Shown piece by piece: positions 21,667 to 33,299 of a DNA stretch of 64,000 nt (position 1 is the first letter of the stretch; each line of letters begins with the position of its first letter). The notes below the pieces were generated by a model. That model worked only from the letters and a program-made list of their open reading frames with translations, was not told the DNA's origin and ran no database searches. Both the position numbers and the translations under genes were made by a program. This stretch comes from Puccinia triticina (Eukaryota > Basidiomycota > Pucciniomycetes > Pucciniales > Pucciniaceae). The stretch lies in NCBI RefSeq assembly GCF_026914185.1, contig NC_070566.1, forward strand, positions 2,046,001-2,110,000. The letters run 5' to 3'.

Positions 21667-21822
21667 AAAATCATAAAACTAATTTCAAGTGATGATTTCA
21701 TATGTACCATTCTAGAAACGTTGCTGTAATTTGAGTGTTTGGGTGGTACATATTTTTTTCAGCTCAGAATTTTATGATTTTATGGTGTTATGATTTTATG
21801 CAAGTCAACTTTGAACACCCTA
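21619..21822. mobile_element. MITE with GGTGTTCAAAGTTGA termini
   Basis: The left end AGGTGTTCAAAGTTGA and the right end TCAACTTTGAACACCC are inverted copies flanked by TA (21619-21620, 21821-21822). The inverted similarity continues into ATCATAAAA / TTTTATG. The 204-bp element directly abuts the next MITE, with only 3 bp between them. No coding capacity. Confidence 0.75.
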
Positions 21823-21825
21823 ATT

Positions 21826-21997
21826 TATGGTATTCAAAATTGCATGTGCCACTGTTTACATGAAATCATAAAGCCAATTTTGGCTGGGAGATCATACATA
21901 GATGTCAGCATGCATAAAACTTAAAGTGACATCTCCCAGCCAAAATTGCAGTTTATGATTTTATGTAAAAAAATCTTATGCAATTCTGAATACCATA
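21826..21997. mobile_element. Hairpin MITE, copy 2
   Basis: This copy has the same termini (TGGTATTCAAAATTGCAT) and inner palindrome as 1919-2079, with an extra ~11 bp in the left inner arm (near 21890) and a few substitutions. TA flanks both ends. It proves that the hairpin is a mobile family. Confidence 0.85.
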
Positions 21998-23382
21998 ATT
22001 GAAGTTTACTTTTGATAAGGAAAACTTGAGAAACACACCATTCTTGTTCTGGGAACTCCCTTACTTTTCCTCTCTTCTATGTTCTTCCTCACGCTTTCTT
22101 TGTACTTATTTCTGGATAATCCCTTGGCTGGTTGTTAGACTATAAACAAGAATTTGTGACCACCAGGAAGCTCTTTTCCTTGTGGCAAAATCTTTGTATA
22201 CTATTACTGCCAATTACATCTTGGGACTATTACGAAAAGAAATCAACCTCAAGAATAAATCCCCACTTTAACTTGACACTGCCTAGCAACCTCACAACAT
22301 ATTATATCAAACTCAAACCTAAGCAGAATAGACCTCTGGTCCTGAAATTCTGCTAGCAAGTCTTCAGTTTTCTGTTATCCCATATACCTTCATGGGCTTC
22401 CCCAAAGCCCCCTGGATCTCAACTGCAGAGCAGGTGTTAACCGGCCTGCATATCTGTAGGATCCCACATTCTTGCACCCAACCGTGCTCTGATGTGGGGC
22501 CAACCTTCCTGCGCCCGCCTTGATACATATTTTGATGTGCTCCACAGCGGGAGGACTCAGCACCCGCAGTTGGTGCAACCTCCCGCATGGTTGGCAGGTG
22601 TGTGGTGACAGTCAATCAATGGTGGCCAGCCGTGGGTATCTGACCGGGGCCTCTTGTGTGTGCAACCCCTGTTCCAGCTTAACCAAGTCCCTCTGTTGGA
22701 GGGGGGACACCATCCACAGGAGGGGCTTATGTGCTAAGTCAGCCCTGCGGCCTGAGAGAATTAGGAAGATGGTGTTTTTCAATCCTTTCTGGATGCACCA
22801 TTTCTGAACAAAGAATGCGGCAGATCATGGAGAATCTAATTTGGATGTACATATTTATGTGTTCATTATATGTGGCTGTTCTTCGGGGCCTTAGGCAGGT
22901 GGCCGTTGTTTGTGATTGGTTGTGTAATGCACAGTACAGAATCTGAAACTGATGATGTGACCCCGGAAATTGTTGAGGATGAGGAATAGGGCCCTCGAGG
23001 ACTTTGTATGTATGTACATCATGGAGCAGAAACCGATTCAAGAAGCCACCTGGCTCGGACTGGCTGGCACTGGCCTGTCTGAGCCGTTCTCGGAGATGGT
23101 CGTCCGGCGGGATGTCCAAGGCTCAAGCGGCTTGTGCGGGTGGGGATGCGGTCTCCTTGGCAATCTTGGAAGGGGAGGATCGCTCCTGGGTGGAGCTAGT
23201 TTCGGCAACTGCCCGTTTCGCGTGCCCCTTGCTACGCTCGCCAGTGGCTGCGACCGCAGAAGAGCCACTCCCAGAACGCTCATCTCCATCTCCAGACTGG
23301 GACAGCCCCCTTTAAGAACAGCCTGCCACCCGCCCACTCCCCTCCACCCACCCACCCACCCCAGAAACAAACGACAGAAGAG
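21998..23382. other. Gene-free spacer upstream of the glycosyltransferase
   Basis: No gene supported. Composition changes from AT-rich (to about 22360) to mixed and then GC-rich toward 23380. The last 60 bp before the ATG at 23383 are C-rich with repeated CCCACC, a plausible 5' UTR or promoter. Confidence 0.4.
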
Positions 23383-25569
23383 ATGGCCTCGCGATGTCTG
23401 CAGCTCCTGCTCATGGCCGTCCTCAGCTGCAGCTTCTTCCTCCTCGTCCGCCGGCCCCGCGACAGCCCGCTCGAGCGCCTCAAGTCCTTCGACCCCCGCG
23501 TGCTCGTGCGCACCGGCAAGGAGATGTTCCTGCAGGACCCCCAGGACCACAGCAGCCAGTGCGGGCCAGAAGGCCCAGCCTACCGTCCGCCGAGCCGCCA
23601 CCAGCTCCTGCGCTTCCAGGCCCCGATCCCAAGGAAGGACGCAGAGATCGACGACCAGGACTTCTGTCCCCCGCCCGGCCCCGGCCGCCGCGCCACCGCC
23701 ATCCTCATCCCCATCGGCCAGGGACTCGAGCCCTGGGAGACCGACGACAGCCGCTCCCGGACATTCTTCCTCCGCAAGGAGGACGGCGGGGCGGAGCCCC
23801 AGAAGAGCGAGGTCGGCTTCCTGCCCTTCAGACCCCTGTCCGCCGACGACGCCCGTCTCGCCCGCCCCCCCCGCCTCGAAACCAACATGACCGACAAACA
23901 CCCCTGCCCGGTCTACTACCTCCCCGCCAGCCCGCTCTTCAGCCCCATCCCGCCCCTCAAGAACCTCGCCAACGGCCCCCGGGATCCCCACAGCGCATTC
24001 GAGGCCATGCTCCAGCGGCTGCGCGACTTCGGCTCCTCGCTCGCCCCGCCCAGGCTCTTCGGCGGCCCGAGCTGCCGCTCCCGCCAACACGGCCAGAGCG
24101 AACTGGCGCTCTGGGAGCGCCGGGGATACTCCGAATTCATGTTCGGATTCGCCACCACGCCCACCCGGGCCCTCGACTTCATCCCGCGCTGGTCCGAGTG
24201 GCTGCCCTCCTCCGTCCCCCCCGCAGGCGACGACCCCGCTGACAAGTGGCGCGCAACCAGCGCCAAGTCCCAGCCGCTCCGCCGACTCACCGCCAGCGCC
24301 GTCGTCCTCATCCCTCCCAAGGAAGAGCTCGACCAGGCCTGGGAGGTCGAGAGTGCCGCCCGAGGCGCCGGCCTCGACATCACCCTCAAGGAACTCCCCG
24401 CCGACAGGTTCGAGAGACGGTACATGAGTCTTGTCCAGGAAATGTGGCGCGAGGCCCAGGAGAGAGAACGGCTTGGAGCCCCAATCGTCCAATGGTTCAC
24501 GCTTGCGTAAGTCCTCTTCCAACTTGGGGGTTCCCTGGCTAGTTTCTTATGATGCATCCATGTACCCCTCTAGCGACGACGACACATACTTTCTGTCGTT
24601 GGACTCGGTGGCCCGGATGCTTTCGAAATACAACCCTGTCGAGGCGCATTTCATAGGCGGCCAGAGCGAGTCGGAGAACGCCAACAAGGCCTTCGGGAAC
24701 ATCGCCTTCGGGGGGGCTGGAATATTCCTGTCACGAGGACTGATCCAGCAGATGAACGAGCCCGGGACATTCGACAGCTGTGTCTCCTTGTTCGGGAAAG
24801 AGTTCGGCGGTCAGTTTCACTATTCTCTCTGTCCCCCCGCCGAAGCGAAACCGCCAGGCTGAACTCAACACACCCCTCTGAATGATCCTCAGGTGACGGA
24901 ATGATCACCAAGTGTGCTGCAATGGTCATGCATCGGGATGTGCAACAAGTGGTCACCAGAGAGACCACTCTTCACCAATTGGACATCCGAGACGAAGGGC
25001 ACGGGATCTTCCAAGCCGGCTGGAGGTTCACCTCCATCCACCATTGGCGCTCGTGGTTCCAGCTCCAGCCGCGAGCCCATCCACACACCCTGAAGAACCC
25101 CGCGACGCTCGCCAGTCTCCTGGGAAGTGCGGCCCGGGCGGTCGGGCCGGAGAACTGGACCCGCCGCTACGTCTGGGGGCTGCCTCCGCCGGACCAGAAC
25201 GGCGGGGTGAGCAAGACGCCCAGCGTCGTGCTCTCCCTCGGATACTCCATCACCGTCCACGGCGCCGGCATCCTCAAGACGGCCGACCTCGACCAGGTCG
25301 AGATGACCTTCGCCCTCAGCAAACTCACCTCCTCCACCCGACCCGCCCTCCTCGAAACCAAGCAGCGCCGCACCTACTACCTCTACGACCTGCGCACCGG
25401 CTACTCGAACGCCGACCAGACTAACCTCAACCTCCAGCCCGACATCGCCATCATGTCTCACATCAACCAGGAGGGCGAAGTCGTCGATCTCGTCTGGGAT
25501 GGTCGGACGAGGACTTCAAAATCACTCGCCGATACCGCTTACCATGACATCGGCCTCGGACAGAACTAG
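23383..25569 (+). CDS. Fringe/DUF604-type glycosyltransferase (GT31-like), type II membrane protein
   Basis: Three exons in phase (23383-24506, 24574-24809, 24893-25569) give 678 residues. MASRCLQLLLMAVLSCSFFLLV is an N-terminal signal anchor after a very short cytosolic tail, as in Golgi glycosyltransferases. Exon joining creates FTLADDDTYF, with the metal-binding D-D-D (residues 376-378) expected at the DxD site. It is followed by AFGGAGIFLSRGLIQQM, matching the GGAG segment of Fringe/DUF604 proteins, and by an F-x-A-G-W-R-F-T-S-I-H-H-W segment near residue 500. It probably transfers a sugar from a nucleotide donor to a glycan in the Golgi. Codon use is extremely C/G-ending, unlike every other gene here. 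An overlapping antisense frame is a by-product of this composition. Confidence 0.82.
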
Positions 25570-27243
25570 ACAGCCCAACTTCGAAACACTTGTATACTTC
25601 TTCCTTCTTGTCTCATATATCCCTCAGTTATTCCGTATCCTAGTGATCTTCTTCTTGGGTCACATTTTCCCACATTTTACACCTATCCCTATATAAATGC
25701 CTCACTTCCTCTTTACCTTCGTTGCTTGAGGCTGCTTAATCTGCTTTCTTCTCCCTTGCCATCAAGTTGGTCCTCTTTTTCTGTTCGAGAATTGGGTTTC
25801 ATGTTACTATATCTTTGGGTTCTTCTGTTATCTTTTATTTCAATACATGCACTTTTCTCCCACCATCTCCTTTTTTTGAAGAGCTGAAAAACCACTGATG
25901 AACAACAATGAAAATCTTATACTGTCTTGAAATCTCACATTCTCTGTTGAATATTGCTTCTAATTCTTTTAACCAACTTTACCTCTCATTTTCCTCATCT
26001 CTCATCTCCATTTATCTCTCTGCTTTGTAGCTTGACCACCCTCCCCACTTAGAAGTTAGATTACATGGTATAAAAAGAAAACTGAAATATATTTTCTTTT
26101 CTAATCTGTCTATCCATCAATTGGCCAGCCCAATTTGGGTTACTGCTGTGGAACTGCTGTTCTAACTCCACCCAAACACAAGCTTAACAAAGCCTGCAAA
26201 CACTGTGAGCTGTGTAGTGCAAGCGGAGCTTATGAATTAAAGGAAGTACTTAGTTGGCGTGAGGGAATCTCAAAAATAACCAGGAAGATTCTTGGTTTCC
26301 AATTCTCTACTAACCCTCATATGCAATGATCTTTTTATTCTATTCCAGCTCAGCACTGGCATCTCAGCTATCTTTTTGTCTGTTCCGTTTCTTTCTGCCC
26401 CTTTTTGCATTTTTTTCTATCTTTTTTTGAAATCAACAACTTCTTCAAGTCTTGTTGGCCCTTTACCATTTTTTCCTTTTTGCACCTAGGGTATTGGTAG
26501 AAAGTTGAGGCAACTGACGACTGCCAACCAGCAGAAAAACCCAAAATCCAAAAAAATTGGAAAGCTTATATTTGGACATGATGGAGATGGAATATAGGGA
26601 TTCTGAGCAGACAGGATCAACAAGAATATGCCCAAGCTCACACGGTCAGGAGGGATCATAAACTTAGTTGATACTGGTAGCACTGTGGAGGAATAACATC
26701 CTTCACCACCAAAAGTGGTGAATGCTCTCACACCAACATGTGCCAATAATTCATAAGCCCCCTCCACAAGGGAGAGATCACAGTGCTACACATCTTTCCC
26801 CGGCTAAAAGCTGCCTGCACCGGAGCGGGGACAGGGGCTTAGTTAAGTTCAACCCAACCACACATAAGCTTTTTCTGCACAGTCACTGTGCATTGAAGCT
26901 TGGTCAACAGTCCTTGACAAACAATGGGCCACTATGCTATCCTACACTACGGGCCAATATCCGTTGGTGTATCCGTGGTTATTTGGAAAGACAAATGGGG
27001 TATTGTTATCCCCAAATATAGCCCAAGACACTAACAGTTAGTGTATCCAAAGTTTCACATTGTAGATCTTGGGTATTTTTATCCAGGATACACTCAAAAT
27101 ACACTAACAGGTAGTGTATTTCTTTTGGATAACCAAAATTTCACTGAGAGTTAGTGTATCAGAGTTAGGATAACAATCTTCTGCACTACAGTATCTGTTA
27201 TTTCATGGTTTTTAGCCTTTAGAAAATGATTCTCAAAACATTA
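25570..27243. other. Gene-free spacer
   Basis: No gene supported. The first ~450 bp are pyrimidine-rich 3' flank of the glycosyltransferase. Between 26930 and 27180 the word GTTAGTGTAT and its complement recur several times in both orientations, and related words return near 28970-29220, suggesting the arms of a larger decayed element around the next two insertions. Confidence 0.4.
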
Positions 27244-28119
27244 CACGGCAAGAAAAACTCTAGAAACTGCTTGCAGTTGAGATGCAAGAGCTCAAGGCAA
27301 GCTGTGACTCATGCAAGAATTGAGCACTGGCTGATTCCATGCACATTGTATAATTTATGCAAGAGTGAGTCTGAGGTACAAAAAACTGAGCACATGCAGG
27401 CTCCAAAATACTGAGTTGATACCTGTGCAAATTCCCCTTTCATGTGCACATACCCCTTTCATGTGCACATGTCCCTTTTTTATGCATTCACCCCTTTCAT
27501 AATGTGTACATACCCCTTTATTTGCACATACCCTTTTCATGTGTGTGTATCCCTTTCATGTGCATGTATCCCTTTCACAATGTGTACATACCCTTTTCAT
27601 CATGTATTCATGACCCTTTGATGTTTGCATGTCCCCTTTGAGTTTTTTACATCCCTTTCAATACCCCTTTCATCATTCAGGTGATGTTTACATATCCCTT
27701 TCATGTACAAAGACCCCTTACTGCACATACCTCTTTCATGCATACATACCCCTTTAATAATTTGTGTCTTGTATGTGTTAATACACCTTGTCACATTCCC
27801 CTTTCATGCGTACATATTCCTTTCATATGTAGATATCCCTTTCATGTGTACATACCCCTGTTATGCTATTCTGGCTGGATTCAATGGCAGATGGAGTTTT
27901 TACTAAAAGCAAATAGAAAGTTGCTCAGGGGTATGCTCATTTGCAAGGTTGAACATTTTCCTCAGCCTACTGCATTTTCAGCATTGAGATGCTGAACAAG
28001 GTATGCACTCAAGGTGCACCAGCATGGAATTTGGGTGCTCAACTCCAGCTTGAGCTGAGGCTTGATTCAAGCTTGCTGCATCTCAACTGCAAGCAGTTTC
28101 TAGAGTTTTTCTTGCAGTG
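27244..28119. mobile_element. Tourist/Harbinger-like MITE containing a minisatellite
   Basis: The left end CACGGCAAGAAAAACTCTAG and the inverted right end (CACTGCAAGAAAAACTCTAG on the other strand) stay matched for about 45 bp, through TTGCAGTTGAGATGCA. A 3-bp TTA duplication flanks it (27241-27243, 28120-28122), the target of PIF/Harbinger elements. The 876-bp interior has no transposase and is largely a tandem repeat. Confidence 0.8.
27430..27862. repeat. Degenerate minisatellite, CCCCTTTCATGTGCACATA units
   Basis: About 20 imperfect units of roughly 16-25 bp, each with CCCYTTTCAT followed by variable GTGYACATA, in direct orientation. It is contained within the TTA-flanked MITE. It has no coding role. 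Confidence 0.85.
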
Positions 28120-28123
28120 TTAT

Positions 28124-28888
28124 GTCCCAGATTAGAGATGGCACTTGGCACCTGTTGGGGGGTACCTGCTGCACTTTCAAAACATGAACTTCACACCACC
28201 AGCCACCAGGGATGCAGGGACTGTAAAATTCATACATGTCACATACATAAAATGTCGCTCTCTCTCTCTCCCTTTCTTCAACTTGCCACTCTCATCTAAA
28301 GCTTAACCGAACTCAACTCATCTCACTTCACCGACCATCAACCGATCTCTCCAACTCAACCCACCAATCAACTCAACCTTCCAATCCTCCCATCTCTCAC
28401 ATTCAATCATCACTCACTCTCTTCAATCTTACCTTTTTTTTCCTGTTCTTCTTCTTCTTTGTTCTTCTACTCAACACTGTCCTTGTCTGCCTGGTAAGAT
28501 TTACCTCGATACATTCCAATAACAATTATCAAACATCTCAACTAACAACTTCTACTCAGTCCGCTCTATTGTCTTGTCCTTCTTCAGTCCTCTATCTCCT
28601 TACCTGTCTTTCTCACTTCTCTGTCTGCTCAAACGTTGGTTCCTTCTTCCCTTTTCTCATCAACTTTCCCAATTCTCAATATCTTTCTAATTGTTTCTCT
28701 CACAGTTGTGTCGGCTTCTTTTAGGCAATAAATCACCATTCATAAATCTTTTAGGGACAGCATTGAGCACTGACCCTGGGTCACTAATAAGTATTCCAAA
28801 TGAATCAATCTTGGCTGAAAGTGTGCAGAGAATTTTTTTAAAGTGCAGCAGGTACCCCTCAACAGGTGCCAAGTGCCAAATCTGGGAC
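28124..28888. mobile_element. Inverted-repeat element with pyrimidine-rich core
   Basis: The left arm (28124-28178) and right arm (28845-28888) share GTCCCAGATT and GGCACTTGGCACCTGTTG, then GGGGTACCTGCTGCACTTT, in inverted orientation with a 4-5 bp indel. A clear target duplication was not found. The core 28250-28700 is almost pure C/T on the plus strand, resembling a captured 5' UTR. It begins only 5 bp after the previous MITE ends. Confidence 0.65.
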
Positions 28889-30702
28889 CCAGATTTATTT
28901 TTTCACAGCTAAAAACCAACTTTACAATCAGAAATATCAATACACTGAAAGTAATTTTATCATTAATTGAAAAGATAAGCTAACAGTTATTGTATTTTTT
29001 ATCAGGAATAACAACAGATAACAATCATAAGAATAGGATTTGGTTATTGTTAACCTGTCATATTTCAGCTACACTAACAATAAAATAACAGCCAAAAAGA
29101 ACAACATCAAAAATGTGTATTGTCATTGACAGAAAATCAAGGATAACAGTATTATTTGGGTAGCGCAGTGGAAAAAAGTAACAATACACTACACTAACAA
29201 TACAGTTAGTGTATCAGCCCACTGTTGGTGGTACAGACTCCAAAAAAAAAACTAATAATGTTACAAAGATGATTGTAGATGAACAAAATGGATTGAAGAT
29301 GCAGAAGAATAGTACAAAGAGTGTCAGTCTTGAGTTTTGTAACAATGCTCTAAGTAAATAAAGCTGTGAGAGAGATGGATGTTTGAAAAGCTGCTTCTCT
29401 GAATGGGAAATTAATTTGGGACAAGAATAAGAGTATAGGAAATTTTAGCTGATGAATTAATGAGAATAGTGCTTTCTAGGCAAAATTACAGGAAGATGAG
29501 TAGAGTCAAAATGGTTACTGGTATTCTAATATATGCCACTATGGTTACTTCTTTAAATTTAAGTACATTTATAATCATATCTAACTGTTGGAAATGTGAA
29601 AAGAGACAATCACCACCCCAAAAATGATGGCAATGAGTGCACATTGCCATGCTGTAAAATTGCTCTAACACAACTCTTATATCTATTTTACTTCCCTCAA
29701 AAACACCTCTTACTTTCCTGAAAAAACCCTCTTACTTTCCTCAAACACCCGGCACCACCCCAAAAAGAAAGGCAATGTGTGCTTATGGCCATGCTCTAAA
29801 GCTTCTCTTGCTTAGATAATTCCAGTGTAGAGACAGGGTGCTCAGTAGTGATTTTGGATGATTGTCCAAAATCACTTCAAGGATGTATGTGCAATATGAG
29901 TAGGGAGGGATGGGATCAGTTAACCAAGTAAAAACAAGTTTAAAGCTCAGTTACATGATTGTATCACAAGGTTATACTTGGTGGTAAGACCGGGTAAGAC
30001 CTATGTAATAGCAATGTATTGATCATGGCAATGTGTGCACATTGCCATCCTTTTTGGGGTGGTGAATGAAAATCTGATGAGGGACAAACAGTGCTGGATA
30101 AGAGGGGACAACATTTGGTTTTTGGGTAAACCAAAATATTAAAAGCAGATCAAGTCTTTGAGCGCTAGTATAAATTGGGATCAGAGAGCTGGGGGGGCTT
30201 AGGCAACAGACAATGTGGCTGTAAGGCTCCTAGATAGGGGCCTTCACTGAATGATCAAAAGGGGCATGAGGAGAAGGCACCAAGGCCAGAGATCTTCTAG
30301 TTCCAAAGTTGGTAGCTTTATTTCAGGGAGTTAGCACACAGAGAGAATATAAAGGACCAGTATTCTCTTCAAGTACAACTAGAAAGGGGGAAAGGGGAAG
30401 AAGGAGGGAAGTAGCTCACCTAGCACCAGAAGAGAATATAAAGGACCAGCATTCTTTGTTGGGCTAGGAAGGGCATGGAGGTAAATGGAATCACTACTCT
30501 GTAGCTTATGTAATACTGTGACAGGGCTGGTGAACTGTTCTTGTGAGGCCAAGAGGAGTGGAGCTCACTGTGGTATAGTTTCATTTCAGACACATAATGG
30601 GGTTGTTTTCTGACACTGAAAATGGGGTTGTATTTTTGGCCACTTTGCACAATTATATTAAGGCTTTGTAAAATTAGGAAATTTTTACTGGTGCACTCAT
30701 GC
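28889..30702. other. Gene-free spacer with inverted repeat
   Basis: No gene supported. CACCACCCCAAAAA...GGCAATG...TGCACATTGCCAT near 29597-29655 recurs inverted at about 30005-30065, and a third, direct copy lies near 29750-29800. This fits a small foldback element with a duplicated arm. Two direct copies of AGAATATAAAGGACCAG lie near 30340 and 30431. Confidence 0.4.
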
Positions 30703-31974
30703 AAAATTGACAGCTCTGTTTATGAAGCTTAGGGCAAAAAAACCCGTCAAAATAAGGGTTTTGGGCCCTAGCACTATAACTGTGCTGATGTAAACACTGG
30801 TAATATAAATTACCAAGCTTGTTACGTGGCAAATATGGCCACTACAAGGGTTTAAACACTCTGTAACAGAGGAAGGATTAATTATGTAATTAATAATATG
30901 TAATTATTAATTACAGGGAATTAATTTGGCGTAAAAGTAGGTGGTAAGCGCTTAAACTGATTGGCTGCTTGACAGAGGCGGAGGTCTTACGGCAACTACT
31001 TATAAGGATAAAGCTTTAAATATGCTAATAAGGGATTTTTGATAATTTAAAGGGTTTAATCCAGTGGATTTTACGTGCTGGGGATGGTTTTTAAAGGGAA
31101 AAGGGGCTACAATAGTAGCAGAGGAGAATATTCACAGTAACTTACAGTTTGTAGGCGGTGAATGGTCTGGGGGATCTTTTCCTGAGGGCCAAATAGGCCT
31201 CTATTTATAGAGGGGACTTCAGTGGGCGTAAACACTGAATCCTTTTCTCCCTATGGGAGTATCCAGGGGTGTAGCCGTGAAAAGGGCTTGGCTGTGGGTA
31301 ATTTAATTGTATTGTAATAGACTAATTTCCCTGACTCTGTCACATGACATGTTTATAACCAATTGTCATGTGAAAGAGCTTCAGTAGAAGTCTACATAAT
31401 ACTTTCACGGGGTATTTTTACACGAGTAATATTACTCATTAATGTACAACAGTTTAATTTTATGTACACTGCTTGTTTTACTAAATTTATGTATGTAATA
31501 CTATTTTTGGGCGCTTTCTGGGGCCAATTCTTATCCCACTTTCTTAAATCCACAGAATTCTAGATCTGTAGATCTAAGTTTTGGGGTGTTTTTTTCTCAC
31601 AAAAAGGGGCAAAACTTGCCCCTTAATCTCACTTGGCACGTTGAATATCCCCGAAGACCCGAAGGCCCTATGGATGACCCTCCAGCTGTGCCGGAGCAAC
31701 GAGCAAAAGTGGGCCGGTTGGTAAGCTGTCCAGGGAGGGCCTAACCAAGCAGCTAGGGGGCTCCCAGGGAGGGGGCGGACGAAACCGAATCCCCTGCGGA
31801 TCAATGGTCCCACTTCCCTCCCCTTATATACCCACCAGCACCACCGCACCACACCTCTCGCCACACCACGCCTCGCCAACCCGTAACTGCCACGGGGACG
31901 CTACTGATACCACGCCCGCCCATTGCCCTGGCAAAACACCACCCAAGACCGCCCCACGCCACGCCTTGCTCGGT

Positions 31975-32469
31975 GCCCGGCGCGAGGGTCAAGCCCTACC
32001 TCCGCCCGGGCTCGTCCACCCCCTTCGCCGGACACACCCCGCGCGAGTTCTTCCGGCACGAGCCTGCCCAGTTTCCGGCAGGGGGGTATGAGCAGATCGA
32101 CTGGTCTGCGGGAGGAGGGGCAGTCTCCCGGCAGAAATCAGCAGGCGCGTATGGCGGGGGGACGGTGTATGGTTCGGCGTATGGCGGGAGCGCGACGCTG
32201 GACTGCCAGCCGCTGGTCTATCCGCCCAGCCACTCGTCCTTCAACCCCTACCACAGCTTCGCCAGTCTGGTGGAACCGACCCCTGCGTACCCGCTGCTGG
32301 CCGAGCAGCAGCCCGCCCTGGGCGAGTTCCGGAGCTTCTCGACGCCGCCGGCCAAGCAGCAAGCCTACCAGCATGCGACCAAATTCGCGCCCTCCGCCGC
32401 GGGTGCCAGCCGAGCGGCCAGCCAGCAGCAGTACACCGAGACGGACGGCTATGGCCAGCCGGCCTGAGC
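31975..32469 (+). pseudogene. GC-rich coding fragment carried by the Helitron
   Basis: An open frame with strong G/C third positions and low-complexity Gly/Ala/Ser/Tyr/Gln content (GGTVYGSAYGG, AYPLLAEQQPALGEF) ends at TGA (32465-32467). There is no ATG at its start; a TATA-like CTTATATACC lies at 31822-31831. It looks like an exon of a disordered or RNA-binding-type protein, not recognised. It sits about 120 bp upstream of the ERG7 piece and may be a separate captured fragment or the 3' end of ERG7's genomic neighbour. Confidence 0.45.
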
Positions 32470-32585
32470 CACTGACCATCCAACTAGATCTCTGACTTTT
32501 CCTGACTATCCCCCATAAGACCACGCCAACTGCAGGTACAGCGAGCCCCAAGAAGGTCCCCGAGCCAACCCATCCCGGCTTTCCA

Positions 32586-32955
32586 ATGTCAAACAATCCC
32601 CAGCCTTCGTGGATTGGCTCCCTGGGCTCGACCGACCCCTCCCGCTGGAATCTTTGACCGGTACCTGACGAGGATCAGGCCGTGTGGACTTACGACTCCT
32701 CCCCAGATAGAAGCCTGGGCAAAAAGAGCTTCCAGAGTAAATATTGGCTATCGAGGCATTCCGTTCGTCCTTCTTTTTTTTGCTTATCTTGCTTTTCACT
32801 CCTCGCACTATTAATCCATCTTTTCTCTTCTATTCCTTTCTTGAATCTGATCACGAATACCCTGCCCTAACCGACCCAGAAGGGGACCCACTTCAGGCGG
32901 CCAAGAATGGATTCGAGTTTCACAAGAAGCTACAGATGCCGGATGGCCATTGGAG
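32586..32955 (+). pseudogene. ERG7: Lanosterol synthase (ERG7) N-terminal fragment in the Helitron
   Basis: The frame MSNNPQPSWIGSLGSTDPSR is followed by WNL, an in-frame TGA (32655-32657) and DEDQAVWTYDSSPDRS, then QSKYWL. A second exon reads YPALTDPEGDPLQAAKNGFE and FHKKLQMPDGHW. These match the oxidosqualene cyclase N-terminus (TDxSRWRLR..., ...W-x-Y..., KYWLG, A-x-NG-x-x-F-x-x-x-LQ-x-x-DGHW). A pyrimidine-rich intron separates them and a GTGCGT donor follows, but the next exon (EYGGPMFL region) is absent. It is therefore a genomic fragment, not a retrocopy. TGA stands where the family has Arg. Confidence 0.82.
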
Positions 32956-33050
32956 GTGCGTGCGACCGTCTAGAAGACTCAAATTCGCCATGACAAGGCG
33001 AGTGACTGAGTGGATATCTGATTGATGTTCCCAGCAGCGATTCAAGACTT

Positions 33051-33299
33051 CTACAATCTTGAGGCAGTTCCTTTATCAGCAATCCACTTGATACTCAATC
33101 CGGTCACATTGACTTTCAATACCTTTGTTTCTTCGCCGGTCGGTCTATCCACTCTATAAACATTGAAACTACTGCTCAAGCCGCTCCCATGCTCGCTGTT
33201 GATCCTTACTGCCGAGCGAACAACAATGGAGCTGCTTACAAAACCAATCCTGGGTGCCACTACCTCCAAGTATTTGGTCTCACATTGTTTGATTGCCAT
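33051..33299 (-). CDS. Small ORF inside the Helitron
   Basis: An 82-codon frame (MAIKQCETKYLEVVAPRIGF ... VNVTGLSIKWIADKGTASRL) looks protein-like, with alternating hydrophobic residues suggesting beta structure. It has no recognised family and is probably another captured exon. A strong claim of function is not possible. Confidence 0.3.
   Translation of the reverse strand: MAIKQCETKYLEVVAPRIGFVSSSIVVRSAVRINSEHGSGLSSSFNVYRVDRPTGEETKVLKVNVTGLSIKWIADKGTASRL

Noticed and set aside
23038..24522. 494-codon antisense frame over the glycosyltransferase
   Set aside because: Its composition is the mirror of the GC-rich codons on the plus strand, it has no domain, and the sense strand gives a spliced protein with family motifs.
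27430..27862. Coding repeats (several short frames of 60-100 codons)
   Set aside because: Frames exist on both strands because the minisatellite lacks stops; no consistent product.
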